A stretch of DNA of 64,000 nucleotides from Macrotrachela quadricornifera (Eukaryota > Rotifera > Eurotatoria > Philodinida > Philodinidae). Below the pieces are notes generated by a model that was not told the DNA's origin, did not search any database, and saw nothing but the letters and a program-made list of their open reading frames with translations. The stretch covers positions 234,352-298,351 of the forward strand of contig JAJEKB010021802.1 in NCBI GenBank assembly GCA_022393335.1, given 5' to 3'. Shown here piece by piece: positions 35,811 to 47,246 of this stretch; positions within the stretch are counted from its first letter, which is position 1; every line of letters begins with the position of its first letter. Both the position numbers and the translations under genes were made by a program.

Positions 35811-36621
35811 TGTCACTTCATTGAGTTCAGGAAAATTTGTGAAAATATTTTTCTTTTTTTCTATACTATGGAAACATATATTTCAACACTTTATAACATT
35901 AATAGACAAAATTTTTCAATATTTCCATACAATATTGACTACTTTTTAGTCATTAATAGTGAATGTTATTTTCAAAGACGATAAAATAATAGATTAACTA
36001 ACGTTAGAATACTTAAAAAGTAAAGTGGTACTTCTATCTTTTAAATTTCGAACAGGAAATGGTTATTTTGATTAATTGTAGTATACTATGACGTTTTTTT
36101 TCCTTCTTCCTATCGTTTAGCACTTGAAATGTTTTTAGAGAAAGTCAAAATAAACTATAGAAGATATTTATTTCTATACATTATGTACAAGAAATATGTG
36201 AATAATATTGTGACTATTCTTTCATAATTTGTAGAATTTTATTATGAATGATAAATGTATGTTATATGTAATTGTATCTATGAATGAATATTTAAGTCAA
36301 ACGTACTGTTGATATGTGTGCATTAAATTCGTTTATTTTAACTAATAATTGCAAAATATTTGCATTCATATTATTCTAATTAGTGAAGTTTTTAGACTAG
36401 ATAAATATCCGACAAGGTAATAGTGCGATTCGATTATTCTTTATTTTAATGGTCAATATATTCGAAAATTAATATTTTTTAAAAATATATTTATTAGTAT
36501 ATTTTAAAAAAAAAAAGTTTCTCTTATTTATTTGATAAAATAGTTTCATAGAAAAACAAATTTTCACACAAGTAGAAAAATGGTTTGAATGTTATTAATA
36601 TAATTGTATTTCATTGGAATA
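35811..36621. other. Non-coding spacer
   Basis: AT-rich, with no supported gene. Confidence 0.45.
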
Positions 36622-37148
36622 TCAAAAAATAGTATTCTGGTCAATAGTTATTCTTGATTTTCGTCTTTTATAATAATAGATAATAACAATGATAATCCAA
36701 AGAAGGATAGGTATACCAAAACCTAGAGAAAAACCAAGAATAAGATGTAAATTATACTTTGCTAAAAATACATAAAAAAAATATTACATGTTAAATTACA
36801 TATTTATCTAATTGATAACTCACGTGATGATGAAGGAGGAAGTTCATTTGTGGTTATATCATTTGTAAACATCATATTAATAATCGAAGATGTTTCAAAT
36901 GTATTCGTAATAAGTGTATTTGTAGTGGTATCATTTGAAATTGATTCAAATTCTTTAACATCAGTTGTATTTGATTCGGAAAGTTTTGTAGAAATAGATG
37001 ATAAATCAAAATTATCCATATCAGTTGAAGAAGAATCGTTCTCACAATTACAGAAATTTAGTATAAAAAATAAAGCTATAATTAAATTTTTATGAATTTA
37101 TCTATCATTTTATTATGTCATACCTATAACAGTGTACATAATGTACAT
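36622..37148 (-). CDS. Small type I membrane protein, Ser/Thr-rich
   Basis: Three exons (37124-37148, 36824-37075, 36622-36761) give 138 aa. The 25-nt first exon joins across a 48-nt intron to complete a signal peptide (MYIMYTVIALFFILNFCNC). The mature ectodomain is about 85 residues, acidic and rich in Ser and Thr with several N-glycosylation-like NxT sites. One transmembrane helix follows (ILGFSLGFGIPILLWIIIVI) and then a short basic tail (YYYKRRKSRITIDQ). There is no recognisable domain; the shape is that of a small mucin-like surface protein. The tiny first exon makes the model dependent on my splice choice, but the signal peptide it creates is good support. Confidence 0.65.
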
Positions 37149-38041
37149 TATTATGTTGATTATTTTTGATCGTTGAATAAAATATAACAAGAATATGATT
37201 TCTTCTAGATGCAATGAGTATTTATATAAAACGCTAGGATTTATTGTTTTTCTCTCATGAATAATAAATACACATTTTATCATAATCATAGAGCACTAGG
37301 GTACCTACATTCATTTTTTTCTCAATACTTTCCATGATATTTTAGTAAATATTAGTTTAATAATAAAAAAAAGAATTTTCCACAATATATTTATTATCTT
37401 ATTATCATCATCTCTAATCTCATTTATTAATAAAATATATTGATAAAATGACTATTTTTTATGTACATAAGTCATCAGTTTGATGAACGTGTTTTTCTAT
37501 ATTTACATCAATATTATGCCACCCTCTTCAGGGATTTTAATATGATTACTCATGTTATTATAATAGAATTGAGCAACTCTATTATAGAACAAAATATGGC
37601 AATCAATTTAGTAAATTACAGAATGAGTAATATATTCATTTATCGTCATGTCAATTGTTTCATGAAATTCTCAATCTATGTTAATAAAAGTCTTGGTACA
37701 AAATATTTATTCATTCTTCGATTAACTTGAACAGTTAAAAACAGAATGTTCCATACATCGTACAAAAGATATTTTTTATTGATTTACAGATTTGTTTATA
37801 GCTAACTACGTCGTAGCAGTGAGTCAGCAAGATATATTTAGAAAGAGCATTAGTTTCTAATTCTAACTAACTACTTTTTACCTGCTCAAGTTGATTGAAA
37901 AATGAATACTTTTCGTCCTTTTTCATATTATACGAAGCATGTGCAAAACAAAAATCAAGAAAGTTTCCAGTTTTTTCTTCCTTATTATTTTCTCTCTATA
38001 GTCTTGTATAGAAATACGATCGAAATTTTAGAACAGTTCAC
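37149..38041. other. Non-coding spacer
   Basis: No supported gene. An open frame at 37461-37730 has no coding features that set it apart from the AT-rich background. Confidence 0.4.
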
Positions 38042-38245
38042 ATGTCGTTTGGAGAAACCGACACAGAAGGTAGCGCTAGTTCACTTAGTGAAATAAGTTC
38101 TCTCGATGAGGATTTTGATACAATGTACATTGAATCTGCCAGTTCTGACGAGGAAATTACTGATAACAAGAAAACTACACGGAAAGCAAATTTCGTGAAA
38201 GTCTTGTCCGGTCGTTACTGCTTGACATGCCAACCGAGAAGCTAA
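38042..38245 (+). CDS. Small acidic ORF, hypothetical
   Basis: A 67-codon frame starts MSFGETDTEGSASSLSE. It is Ser/Asp/Glu-rich, then turns basic (KKTTRKANFVKVLSGRYC) and ends CLTCQPRS. Composition is more balanced than in the surroundings, hinting at real coding sequence. It may be the N-terminal piece of a longer, now truncated protein. No domain was recognised and no splice partner was found. Confidence 0.25.
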   Translation: MSFGETDTEGSASSLSEISSLDEDFDTMYIESASSDEEITDNKKTTRKANFVKVLSGRYCLTCQPRS

Positions 38246-38375
38246 AACCTGGTCCAAGACAACAATTACCTAACAAGCATATTACATATGAATTTTTTAT
38301 AGGTCAATAAAAAAATAACTATTCATTAAAATATAACAAATAAAAAAAATAAATATTATCAACAATGATTATTTG

Positions 38376-40338
38376 TCACATTTGATTTTTTACACGATTT
38401 TTCCATCGAATACGAATTTCGACTATACCATAAAAAATCATGCTTACTGTTAAAATGATCAAAAGAATGATCAATGAAAGTTGAATAGTTACATAACTAC
38501 CATACTAAATAGAACAGGAACAAAAAAGACATAATATTTTGAAAAATACAAATTTTTTACACTATAAGTAAGAAGAGAACCAACTGATTTCCATAGACGA
38601 TATTTGGCTATAGCACTTGAATCAGTTTCTGAATAAAGAATTGTATAAGTAGCTTTAAAAAAAATAGATAATAAATCAATATTTAACGAAAATAAATTTT
38701 ACCAACAACTTGTGATTGCCACGAAGCAGCAGACATACCCCAAAAACCAGAAATAATAAAAAGAACGTACATTTGTTCTTCAATTGGTTCCCAATAATAC
38801 ATAAGAAATATCATTGCATAATTAAGTCCAGCAGCAATTATAAAACATCCAGATCGACCAATACATTTTACAAGAGCACCAAATATATAACAACTTATTG
38901 CATGACATACACCATTACAAATCAATATAAGACCAATATATCTATTCACAAGTATAAAATAGTTTAAATATTCAAATAATTTCTCTTCAAAAAAAAAAAT
39001 TCTTACCGAATTCCTACAAGACATGTAACAAATGCCTAAAATAGAATATTTCAAATTCGATTTTTTTTTATATTCAATATTATTTTTCTTACTCGAGTAA
39101 ATTGTGCACTAAAAAAAGCATGTTCAACCATAGTCCACATTGTTAATGGAACAAGAAAAAATTGATCAATATGTTTCCATCGAAATAAAGATTGTAAAAC
39201 TTCAAGACTTTTTTTTAAGGATTTTTTAACAGGTTCTAAAAAAATTTTATAAAATTTTATTTTATATTAATTTAATAGAATTATTTACGTCGTTTAGCTA
39301 ATCGAATTTGATCAAGTAAAAAAAATAAAAGAATCATTGACATAATACCCATTCCAGCAAATACTCCACACAATATATAACGCTTTTATTAACAAAAACA
39401 AAAAACATAATAATAATAAATAAATATATATATATAATTAATTACTGTTGATTGATCAACATGATTAGATTCTTCAATTTTTATTTTTGCTAATGGATCA
39501 AAATGAATCCCACAATTAAATTTTTGTGGTATACTTGATTCATTAAGTATAAAATATGAAATTAAATTTCCCCATATTGTATTTGTACCAAATATTGCAA
39601 AAAACATTCCAAAAAATGAACTAATAACTACTTCAGTTTTACTCTGTTTATGATATGTATAATAATGTGCAATACGACTTATATAAGTTGCTTGAGATGT
39701 CCATAATGGTGCAGAAACTAAACCAACTAATGCTGCACCTAAGAAAAACAAAACTAAATTTATATTATATTCATCAATTTTTAATACTAACTAATATACA
39801 TAAGTGCTGGTACAGGTCGAATATTAGCACAAATATATAAAATATATGCAATTTCACCAATAATTATTGTCCATTTAAGTCCAAAAATATCCATTAAAAT
39901 AATTGTAAGAAAAATTGAACTAAACTATGAAATAATAAAAAAATTTATATTTTTATTAAAATAAAATAATATTTAATATATACATACTAATACAAAAGCA
40001 TTAGTTACAATAAGTGAATTAACACCAACATTACCTTCTGCATTTAAACTTGATTGAAGTGCTGTTATACCACTATATGCTGTAAACATTAGTACTAAAG
40101 CTAATGAAAGTATAATTAAATTTTTATAGATTTTTCCAATTGAAAATAATGGAATTTCGTTTTCATTATCAGGATCATCTTCATCAATAATTGAAGGAAC
40201 AACAGATGATATAGATGTATGAAAATCAACAGCTAAAATTTCAGTATGAGAATCTGTTCGTGATCGATTTTCACTTGTTGAACTAGTAAATGAAGAATTT
40301 TTTATTATAGTATTAACTTCATTATCAACATTGGACAT
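38376..40338 (-). CDS. UNC-93-like major facilitator family protein
   Basis: Nine exons on the minus strand (39988-40338, 39792-39924, 39446-39738, 39289-39382, 39093-39235, 39007-39035, 38703-38941, 38561-38652, 38376-38504) give 500 aa, about the usual size for the family. A cytoplasmic N-terminus of about 70 residues is followed by the UNC-93 signature FTAYSGITALQSSLN (about 85-99). Further helices include GAALVGLVSAPLWTSQATYI and SFFGMFFAIFGTNTIWGNLI. In the second half come MWTMVEHAFFSAQFTRAFVTC, YIGLILICNGVCHAISCYIFG and a basic tail after the last helix. UNC-93 proteins act as membrane trafficking or ion-channel-regulating factors; animal UNC93A-like members are poorly characterised. 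No breaks were seen. Confidence 0.9.
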
Positions 40339-40641
40339 CTTTTCTATCTCGACACAATTATAATGACAAAAAAAAAATCGATAAAGAAACTGAAGATTAT
40401 ATGATAGATAAGAATATAACGAAGAAAAAAATTAAGGACATTTATTATTTAATAATTGTTGACTAAAATGATTCATATCATCTTTAGTAAATACAAGCTA
40501 TTTTAGAACATTATTTGAATGTTATATTATGTACTTTTATTTCATTTATAGGTGAGAAAGAGAAATAAATATTCATTGCTTTGTTTTTTATTTCAATTAT
40601 ATTTTAATCTTCTATGTGAATTTTATAAAAAAAAAAAACTA

Positions 40642-41815
40642 TTAAGTATGTGAAGATGGTGTAGTTTCTCCAGAAGATTGATGAGCAGCCCATGCTTTAT
40701 AATAAGTATCAATTTCTTCAACAAAACCTACATGTCTAGGTTGCCATCCTAATTCATTCATAGCTTTAGCCGGGTTGATAATACTAAATAATAGAATGAT
40801 TTTAAATGTTTATTATCAAAGTAAAAAAAAACAAACTTACGAATCAGTATTCCATCTTGTTGGAACATCTTTATCAGCTTCTTTGTATTCAATTTTTTCT
40901 TTTCGACCTTGAGCCTTAGCCATTGCAGTTCTTAATTCTTCATATGTTGGATTATCATTTGGAGCTGCCAAATTATAAACTAAAAATTGTATATATTAGT
41001 TTATAAAAATGAATATATATATATGTATGAAAGAAATATTTTACGTTGTTTATCGACAACAACTCGTGGAGCTCTTGCTATAGCAACATAACCTTCAGCA
41101 AGATCATCAACATGAACCCAACTCCAACGCATATCTCTTCTTCCTTGAATAACTAATGGTTCAGAATAAAATAGATTAGCAACAAATCCACCTTGTCCAC
41201 CATAAACAAATCCTGGACGAACAACTGTTGTTTTTAATGCTGCACATGAAGTAGTTAAAATTTTATCTTCAAAATCTTCTCGATCTTTCATAGCTGTTAC
41301 ATCTGCTGATGATGATCCACTAGCTCGTTGTGCAGCAGGTTGAGGTCGAGGTTTAACTGTTTCATCAACTGGACGACGACCTGTTGGAGTTGTATCACCA
41401 TCTAAAGCAAAGTATATCTCATATAATAAATATTTCATTTAAAAATTTTTTTTTAAAACTTACATGTCATAATACCCGAAGTAAAAATAAAAAGTGGAGC
41501 ATAATGAGGTAATTTACCATCTTGAGTTCTTGCCTTTCCAACTTTAATAGCTTCTTCAAGTATATTAGGCGATAATTTTGGAGTATAACCAACAGCATCA
41601 ATAATAATCGAACATGAAGATAGTATATTAGCAAATGGTTGAAGATCATCGAATGTTTGTGCAACAAGTGGTTCGATTTCATTTTTTATCAAAGTACTTG
41701 AATGTTTTTCATTACGAATCAACCCATAAACACGATATCCAGCACGACGAAGACCTAATGCTACACCTAAACCAATATAACCACTGGCACCGATTACGAA
41801 AACAGAGGATGACAT
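40642..41815 (-). CDS. NAD(P)-dependent epimerase/dehydratase-like (extended SDR) protein
   Basis: Four exons (41464-41815, 41045-41401, 40841-40979, 40642-40783) give 329 aa. The N-terminus carries the Rossmann dinucleotide motif GASGYIGLG (residues 9-17) after a beta strand (SSSVFVI), followed by the NADP-type basic residue region GLIRNEK. FIFTSGIMTYGDT and VVRPGFVYGGQGG match the active-site strand and the substrate-side loop of atypical and extended short-chain dehydrogenases. WSWVHVDDLAEGYVAIA is the usual C-terminal motif of epimerases. The classical YxxxK is not obvious, so it may belong to an atypical subgroup. Likely cytosolic; the substrate cannot be told from sequence. Confidence 0.88.
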
Positions 41816-42878
41816 TTCTATTTATAATTAAAAAAAAAAAATAATTGAAAATGAGTTCTTTATTTTTACTTTAATACAATATGCGCTCTTTACTATTTTA
41901 TGTTATCTATTTTTTTTATCAAAGCTACTGAATAAGTGTTATTTTTGTTCGTTCTCTCTATTCGTTTGTTATTTTCATGTACACACACACATACTCTTCT
42001 CAATATGAAACATGTGTCGAACAAAACCAAATAAAAAAAAACATGAATTATAGTGTATAGAAATATTAGATGAAGAAACTAGTCTGTACATCTGAATTTT
42101 ACCTTAATAGATGATTCTATTCGATTGTTTTTGTCCGACTATTTGGCAAAGAAAACCAAGGATTACAGATCCTTTATATACTATTCCTTTTTTACCTTGT
42201 CATGATGATGGCTGACATTAGAAAGAGGAAGAGAAAAATGGTTTGTTTTTTTTTGTCTTATTCTGTTCCTTTTAACGTTGTCATTATTTGACGACTGTAA
42301 ATACATAAAGATGATAATAATTCGCCGACAAAATGCCAAAACAAGATTAGTCGTTAGTTTTTAAATTAATAAATGAAATTTTATCTTTAAAATTACATTT
42401 ACATATAGAGAAAAAAAATCATTCAGAAGTTTTATAATGCTTTCTAAGCAATAATTAATATTCCAACTGTCATGTATTACATATATATGATTTAATTAAT
42501 AAATTGTCTTCTTTTTTTATGATAGATATCTGAACAAAGAACTGGTTAAACTGTAAAGAACTTTACATTTTACTTTTCAATATATGAAAAAAAAAGATGT
42601 ACTTATTATCTTGCTTTTACTTCTTTTAACAATTTTCTAACACTAAAAAAAAAAAGTATAATTTCATTTTTATTTATTGCATTAATAGTACTTAGACTTA
42701 CTTATTGTGTATTTTAATTGAATTGTAAGTATTTTACAATATTTTCGGATGAAATGTGTACCATTAACATACTTTTTTTTCTTTTTTTTAAAAATATATA
42801 TATACATAGAGTCTAAGTATTTTGGTGCATAAATTCTACTCATATATAATGTAAAATATTTTCATTTATTTTTAAATA
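41816..42878. other. Non-coding spacer between divergent genes
   Basis: It lies between the start of the epimerase-like gene (minus) and the start of the secreted gene at 42879 (plus), so both promoters should be here. Microsatellite-like CA and TA tracts are present (about 41982, 42795). No gene was seen. Confidence 0.45.
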
Positions 42879-43890
42879 ATGTTGATGACGTATCTTTATA
42901 TTTTTATTCTTTGGATGATTTATTTTACGAATACTGGAGTTTTTAGTACAATCTATCAAATGATTAGTAAGGAATATAAACAAATGAATTATATTCCAAC
43001 TGGTTCTTTACTTACTCAATTCTTTATACAATCAAAATTACATTGTGTTGATCAATGTGCACGGTTATTTCCTAGTTGTAATATAGCTATATTTGAGTAT
43101 TCAATCAATTCTCAATGTTTACTATTTACTGAGATATTAATACCTATGAATCTTATTAATTCTATCAATAATACTGTTTTCGATTTTCAACGTAATTCTA
43201 CAGATGAAGGTATAGAAGATATATACAATATAATTTTAATAGTCTTTGATAAAAATATTTATTTATTATCATTTTAGTGATTAGTACACAACAAACTGTA
43301 ACAGCATCAATTACTACACAAGAACCTCATTTCAGTAAGCTATACATAAAAAAATTTATTTATTGTCAAATATTTATTAAAATCTTTTTCTTACAGTTGC
43401 TAATACTTATGGAAATCTAAATGATAATGGTGTTAATGATAACCGTAATAACTATCTCATTTTCAATAGAAATGAACCTGTAAGTTTGTCTGGCTTTGTA
43501 AGCAATGTTTCCATTAAATTTTGTTCATTACCAATATCTACCGCTCCAGTTCTTTGGATATACATTGTTACATTTACCGGTACAGAACCCTACTTTATTT
43601 CACGTTTAATGTATCCTGTACCCTTCAACCAAATCAGTCTAAACGATACAATTCAACATTATACAATACCTTATTATCAGTTGAATATAACTGCCAGTGA
43701 ATATGTCGGTATTGGCTTTGGTAAAACAACAGGTGGTAGTCCATGTCGAGTAATAACAGGCAATAGTTCTTATACAAATGGATATGGCGGTGCCAATCAA
43801 ACATATTTAGTAAGCTATCAAGCTTCATCGGGTTTCACTACACAGACACGTGCAGTTTCAATAAGCTTTACAGTTCTGACACCTACGTAA
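42879..43890 (+). CDS. Secreted protein with PAN/apple-like Cys-rich segment
   Basis: Three exons (42879-43209, 43278-43334, 43397-43890) give 293 aa. A hydrophobic N-terminus (LYIFILWMIYFTNTGVFS) is a signal peptide. Residues about 35-110 have the PAN/apple cysteine pattern (LHCVDQCARLFPSCNIAIFEYS...QCLLF), typical of extracellular protein- or sugar-binding modules. A short Thr-rich linker follows. The C-terminal 165 residues form a beta-rich segment with several Asn-x-Thr/Ser sites and GIGFGKTTGGSPC; I do not recognise it. There is no membrane anchor, so the protein is probably secreted. Confidence 0.75.
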
Positions 43891-45076
43891 CAAATAATTC
43901 ATTTAAAAAATATTACTTTCTATTGCTGAACTAATATACCTGATAGTTAAAGGTATTACTAATAACAAATTGTATATTAAAATTCTTCTTACTTTATTAA
44001 AGATTATATTATGAATATAAAAAGACAAAACTTATCATCCTTTTGCTTCTATCTATCAATATGTTAGCAATATGGAAGGGAACTATATGCCATTTGAATA
44101 TTTTGCAATTAATTTCTATATAGATTGCTGATGATATATTATAAGTCAACTTTAAATGATTCTTTTTTTAATTAATTAATTTGCTTTTTGACGATAAAAT
44201 TCTAATTGAATTTAGTTAACACATAATTCATATTGATCAACATATGGAATATTTGATGAATAACACAAAATCAATAATAGTTGAAAATTTCTACAAAATC
44301 ATCTTGTCATTATGTAATATGTGTTCTAGATTTTGAGTAGATTTCAATTGCTGTGATAAATAATTCACTATTTTATTCTACAACTATAAATCATGTACTG
44401 CTTATTAAGAATATTTATTCATTGCTAGATAGTTGATTAGAAATCTTTAATACCCGAAAGGACATGCCTGCATAAGGCCAACTTTTTTGCCCCCAGTTAG
44501 AATTTTCAAAGATTTCTAGATAAACGTAATCAGAACATAGTCCTACGTGAAACGTAATAACTGGTTTCTTTCGAATTTTCCGTACTCTCCCTCAGAAGTA
44601 CCGACTGGATGTTCTTTTGATCTCTTACTTAGGATCATGTCTTGATTACTTTAGTATTTCATCTCTTGTTTTTTACAATACGAAGTTCTTTTAATTCATG
44701 ATGAAAATCGGGCAATCGTATTGCAGAGATAGTATATGATATAATGAAGAATTACTATTAAAAATCGATGATCTTGTTATGTAATTATAAAGACATTTTC
44801 TTATTCACAAAGATATGTTTCGAAATGATATTTTATGATATATCCAACTGGTATTGATTATTTAGTTATGACTCGTTTTTCTTATTATTTTCATCAATTA
44901 TAGTAAATTTCATTCATTACACAAAAAAAAATAACGAACTACTAAATTGTTCTTTTCTCTCTGTAGCAAGCGTCATTGTTAAAGTAGAAGAAAAAAAAGA
45001 GTCACGTCACAGATGAATAGTCGCATAAAACGTGTTTGAAAAAAAAAAGAAAACAAAACATACATTTTACGAAGAA
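43891..45076. other. Non-coding spacer
   Basis: No gene was seen. The final 130 bases are the likely 5' UTR and promoter of the first F-box-like gene. Confidence 0.45.
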
Positions 45077-46900
45077 ATGAAACAACTTGAATCATTAGCA
45101 AATGAATTATTACTTGATTTATTTGAATATTTTAATAGTATTCATCTTCTTCAATCATTTATTGGATTAAATTTTCGTTTTAATCAATTACTTTATTATC
45201 ATTTTCAAACTCATCAATTTAGTTTACAATCTTTATCAAAAGAAAATCTTAAAAATATATTTGATCAACATCTTCCTATAATTATTAATAAAATTATTTC
45301 ATTTCATCTTTCAAATGATGAAACACCAAATTTATCTGAACTTCTTCTTTATCATGGTTTTACTTTCGATCGTTTTATTCATTTACAATCACTTTCATTA
45401 TATAATATACATTCTCTCGATACATTATATAATATTATATATCAATGTCAATCACTTCTTTATTTTACTCATCTTAATATAATTAAATGTGATACAAATG
45501 AAAATCAAAAAAATATTATTGATTTATTAAATAATATTTGGTCTTTATCAAAACTTACACATTGTAATTTAAATGGTATACAATCAAATGAAAGACCATT
45601 ATCAAAAATTTCCAAAATCTCATCATCTATTGAATATATATCTATTGAAAATATTTCATGTAATTTAAATTGTTTATATCATTTATTTAAATATACACCT
45701 AATCTTACACGAATTTCTACAACTTTATATTCATATTCAATAGATAATTATATGACATATATTATTCCATCAATAAAATCTTTAAAATTATTTTTTGGAG
45801 GTTGTTTAGATTCAATGATAAATTTATTAAAAAATCTACCTAATCTATCTTATTTAATGATAATGACATCACAAGTTTATTGGGATGGACAAATATGGGA
45901 AGAACTTATATCAAATTATATACCTAATATAAAAAACTTTCATTTAAAAATGGAACTTGAATTTCGTGAAACAAATAATGATATAGATGATATTATTGAT
46001 AAATTATTAATATCATATCAAACACATTTTTGGATTGAAGAACATCATTGGTATATAAGATGTCATTGGAATCCATCAAATCCATATAAATGGATAACAC
46101 TTTATACATTACCATATGTATTTAATACATTTGATTATTCAAATAAATGTTGTTCAAAATCAACTTGTTATGATCAAGGAATATATTGGTTATATAATCA
46201 TGTTAAAATATTTGATTATGGTGATGCTGAAAATACATTATTTGATAATTTTGGTATTATACGTGCTCGTTTTCCTAATATTCAATATCTTCAAATAAAT
46301 CTTCCATTAGATGATCAATTTTGGTTACGTTTTCCATCATTAAATTATTTAACATCACTTAATATATCTCTTTATAATTATTCAAGTTATTATCAATTAC
46401 AAACATTATTTAATCAAGCATTAAATTTATATTCATTAAAAATAAAATATTTTATTGGTTATTTAAATAAAATATTTGAATTAAAAAGTAAATCTATACG
46501 ACGAATTGATTTAATTGATATATTATTTGATCGTTCAATATATTTTACAAGAGAAACTTGTGAATTTTTAATTAATTCATCACTTGGTCAACGATGTGAA
46601 GTACTTTTAATACGTCTTAAATATCGTATAGATATTCTTTATCTTATTGAAAAAATATTAAATCTTAGAATATTAATTATTGAATGTGAAGATGATAAAA
46701 AAGATCTTATTCAATGGTTACAATATTATTTACCATCAACATATTCAATTAATAGAGATCCAATAAAATTTTCCTATATTCATATATGGATTAGTCGAGA
46801 AATAAAAAAAACATTAACAGTAGATAATTATAATACAACATTAAAACATAAATATGGATTAAATCGAATGTTAACATCATTTCGACAATTTTTTTCGTAA
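45077..46900 (+). CDS. F-box-like protein with degenerate leucine-rich repeats, copy 1
   Basis: A single exon from the ATG at 45077 gives 607 aa; an upstream GTG in frame is not a credible start. The first 40 residues form an F-box-like helix set (LESLANELLLDLFEYFNSIH, then GLNFRFNQLL). The rest is irregular Leu/Asn/Ile-rich repeats such as LTHCNLNGIQS and LQSLSLYNIHSLDTL, consistent with an LRR-type solenoid. Such proteins recruit substrates to SCF ubiquitin ligases; that role is inferred here. It is intronless, unlike most neighbours. The copy at 47247 is a clear paralogue, with shared blocks such as FWIEEHxWYxxCHW and LGxRCEVL. Confidence 0.8.
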   Translation: MKQLESLANELLLDLFEYFNSIHLLQSFIGLNFRFNQLLYYHFQTHQFSLQSLSKENLKNIFDQHLPIIINKIISFHLSNDETPNLSELLLYHGFTFDRFIHLQSLSLYNIHSLDTLYNIIYQCQSLLYFTHLNIIKCDTNENQKNIIDLLNNIWSLSKLTHCNLNGIQSNERPLSKISKISSSIEYISIENISCNLNCLYHLFKYTPNLTRISTTLYSYSIDNYMTYIIPSIKSLKLFFGGCLDSMINLLKNLPNLSYLMIMTSQVYWDGQIWEELISNYIPNIKNFHLKMELEFRETNNDIDDIIDKLLISYQTHFWIEEHHWYIRCHWNPSNPYKWITLYTLPYVFNTFDYSNKCCSKSTCYDQGIYWLYNHVKIFDYGDAENTLFDNFGIIRARFPNIQYLQINLPLDDQFWLRFPSLNYLTSLNISLYNYSSYYQLQTLFNQALNLYSLKIKYFIGYLNKIFELKSKSIRRIDLIDILFDRSIYFTRETCEFLINSSLGQRCEVLLIRLKYRIDILYLIEKILNLRILIIECEDDKKDLIQWLQYYLPSTYSINRDPIKFSYIHIWISREIKKTLTVDNYNTTLKHKYGLNRMLTSFRQFFS

Positions 46901-47246
46901 AATTTTTAAAGATGAATACAGAAGAAATACTAGAAAAATATGATTTACTCTGTAAACAATGTATTTTTTTTCATTATAATAAATATCTTTTTATGACGCG
47001 ATTTTATGTATGTAACCTATACTTAATATTGAATGAAGGTCATTCATTATCGTTTTCTATGTGAAAATAATGCAAACAAAAAACAAAAATTTTTTTTTTT
47101 CTGTCTGACGCCTATCATTTTTATAGAAAAGAAAAAAAATGACGATATAAATGCGAAATAATAAAAAAAACTAATCAAACTGAGAATAAGATACGTTGTT
47201 ACTTGTTTTTTTCTTCAGTACAAATATACTCAGGTAATAGGTAATA

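Noticed and set aside
37461..37730. 89-residue ORF
   Set aside because: Composition matches the AT-rich background; no domain, no good start context and no splice partner.
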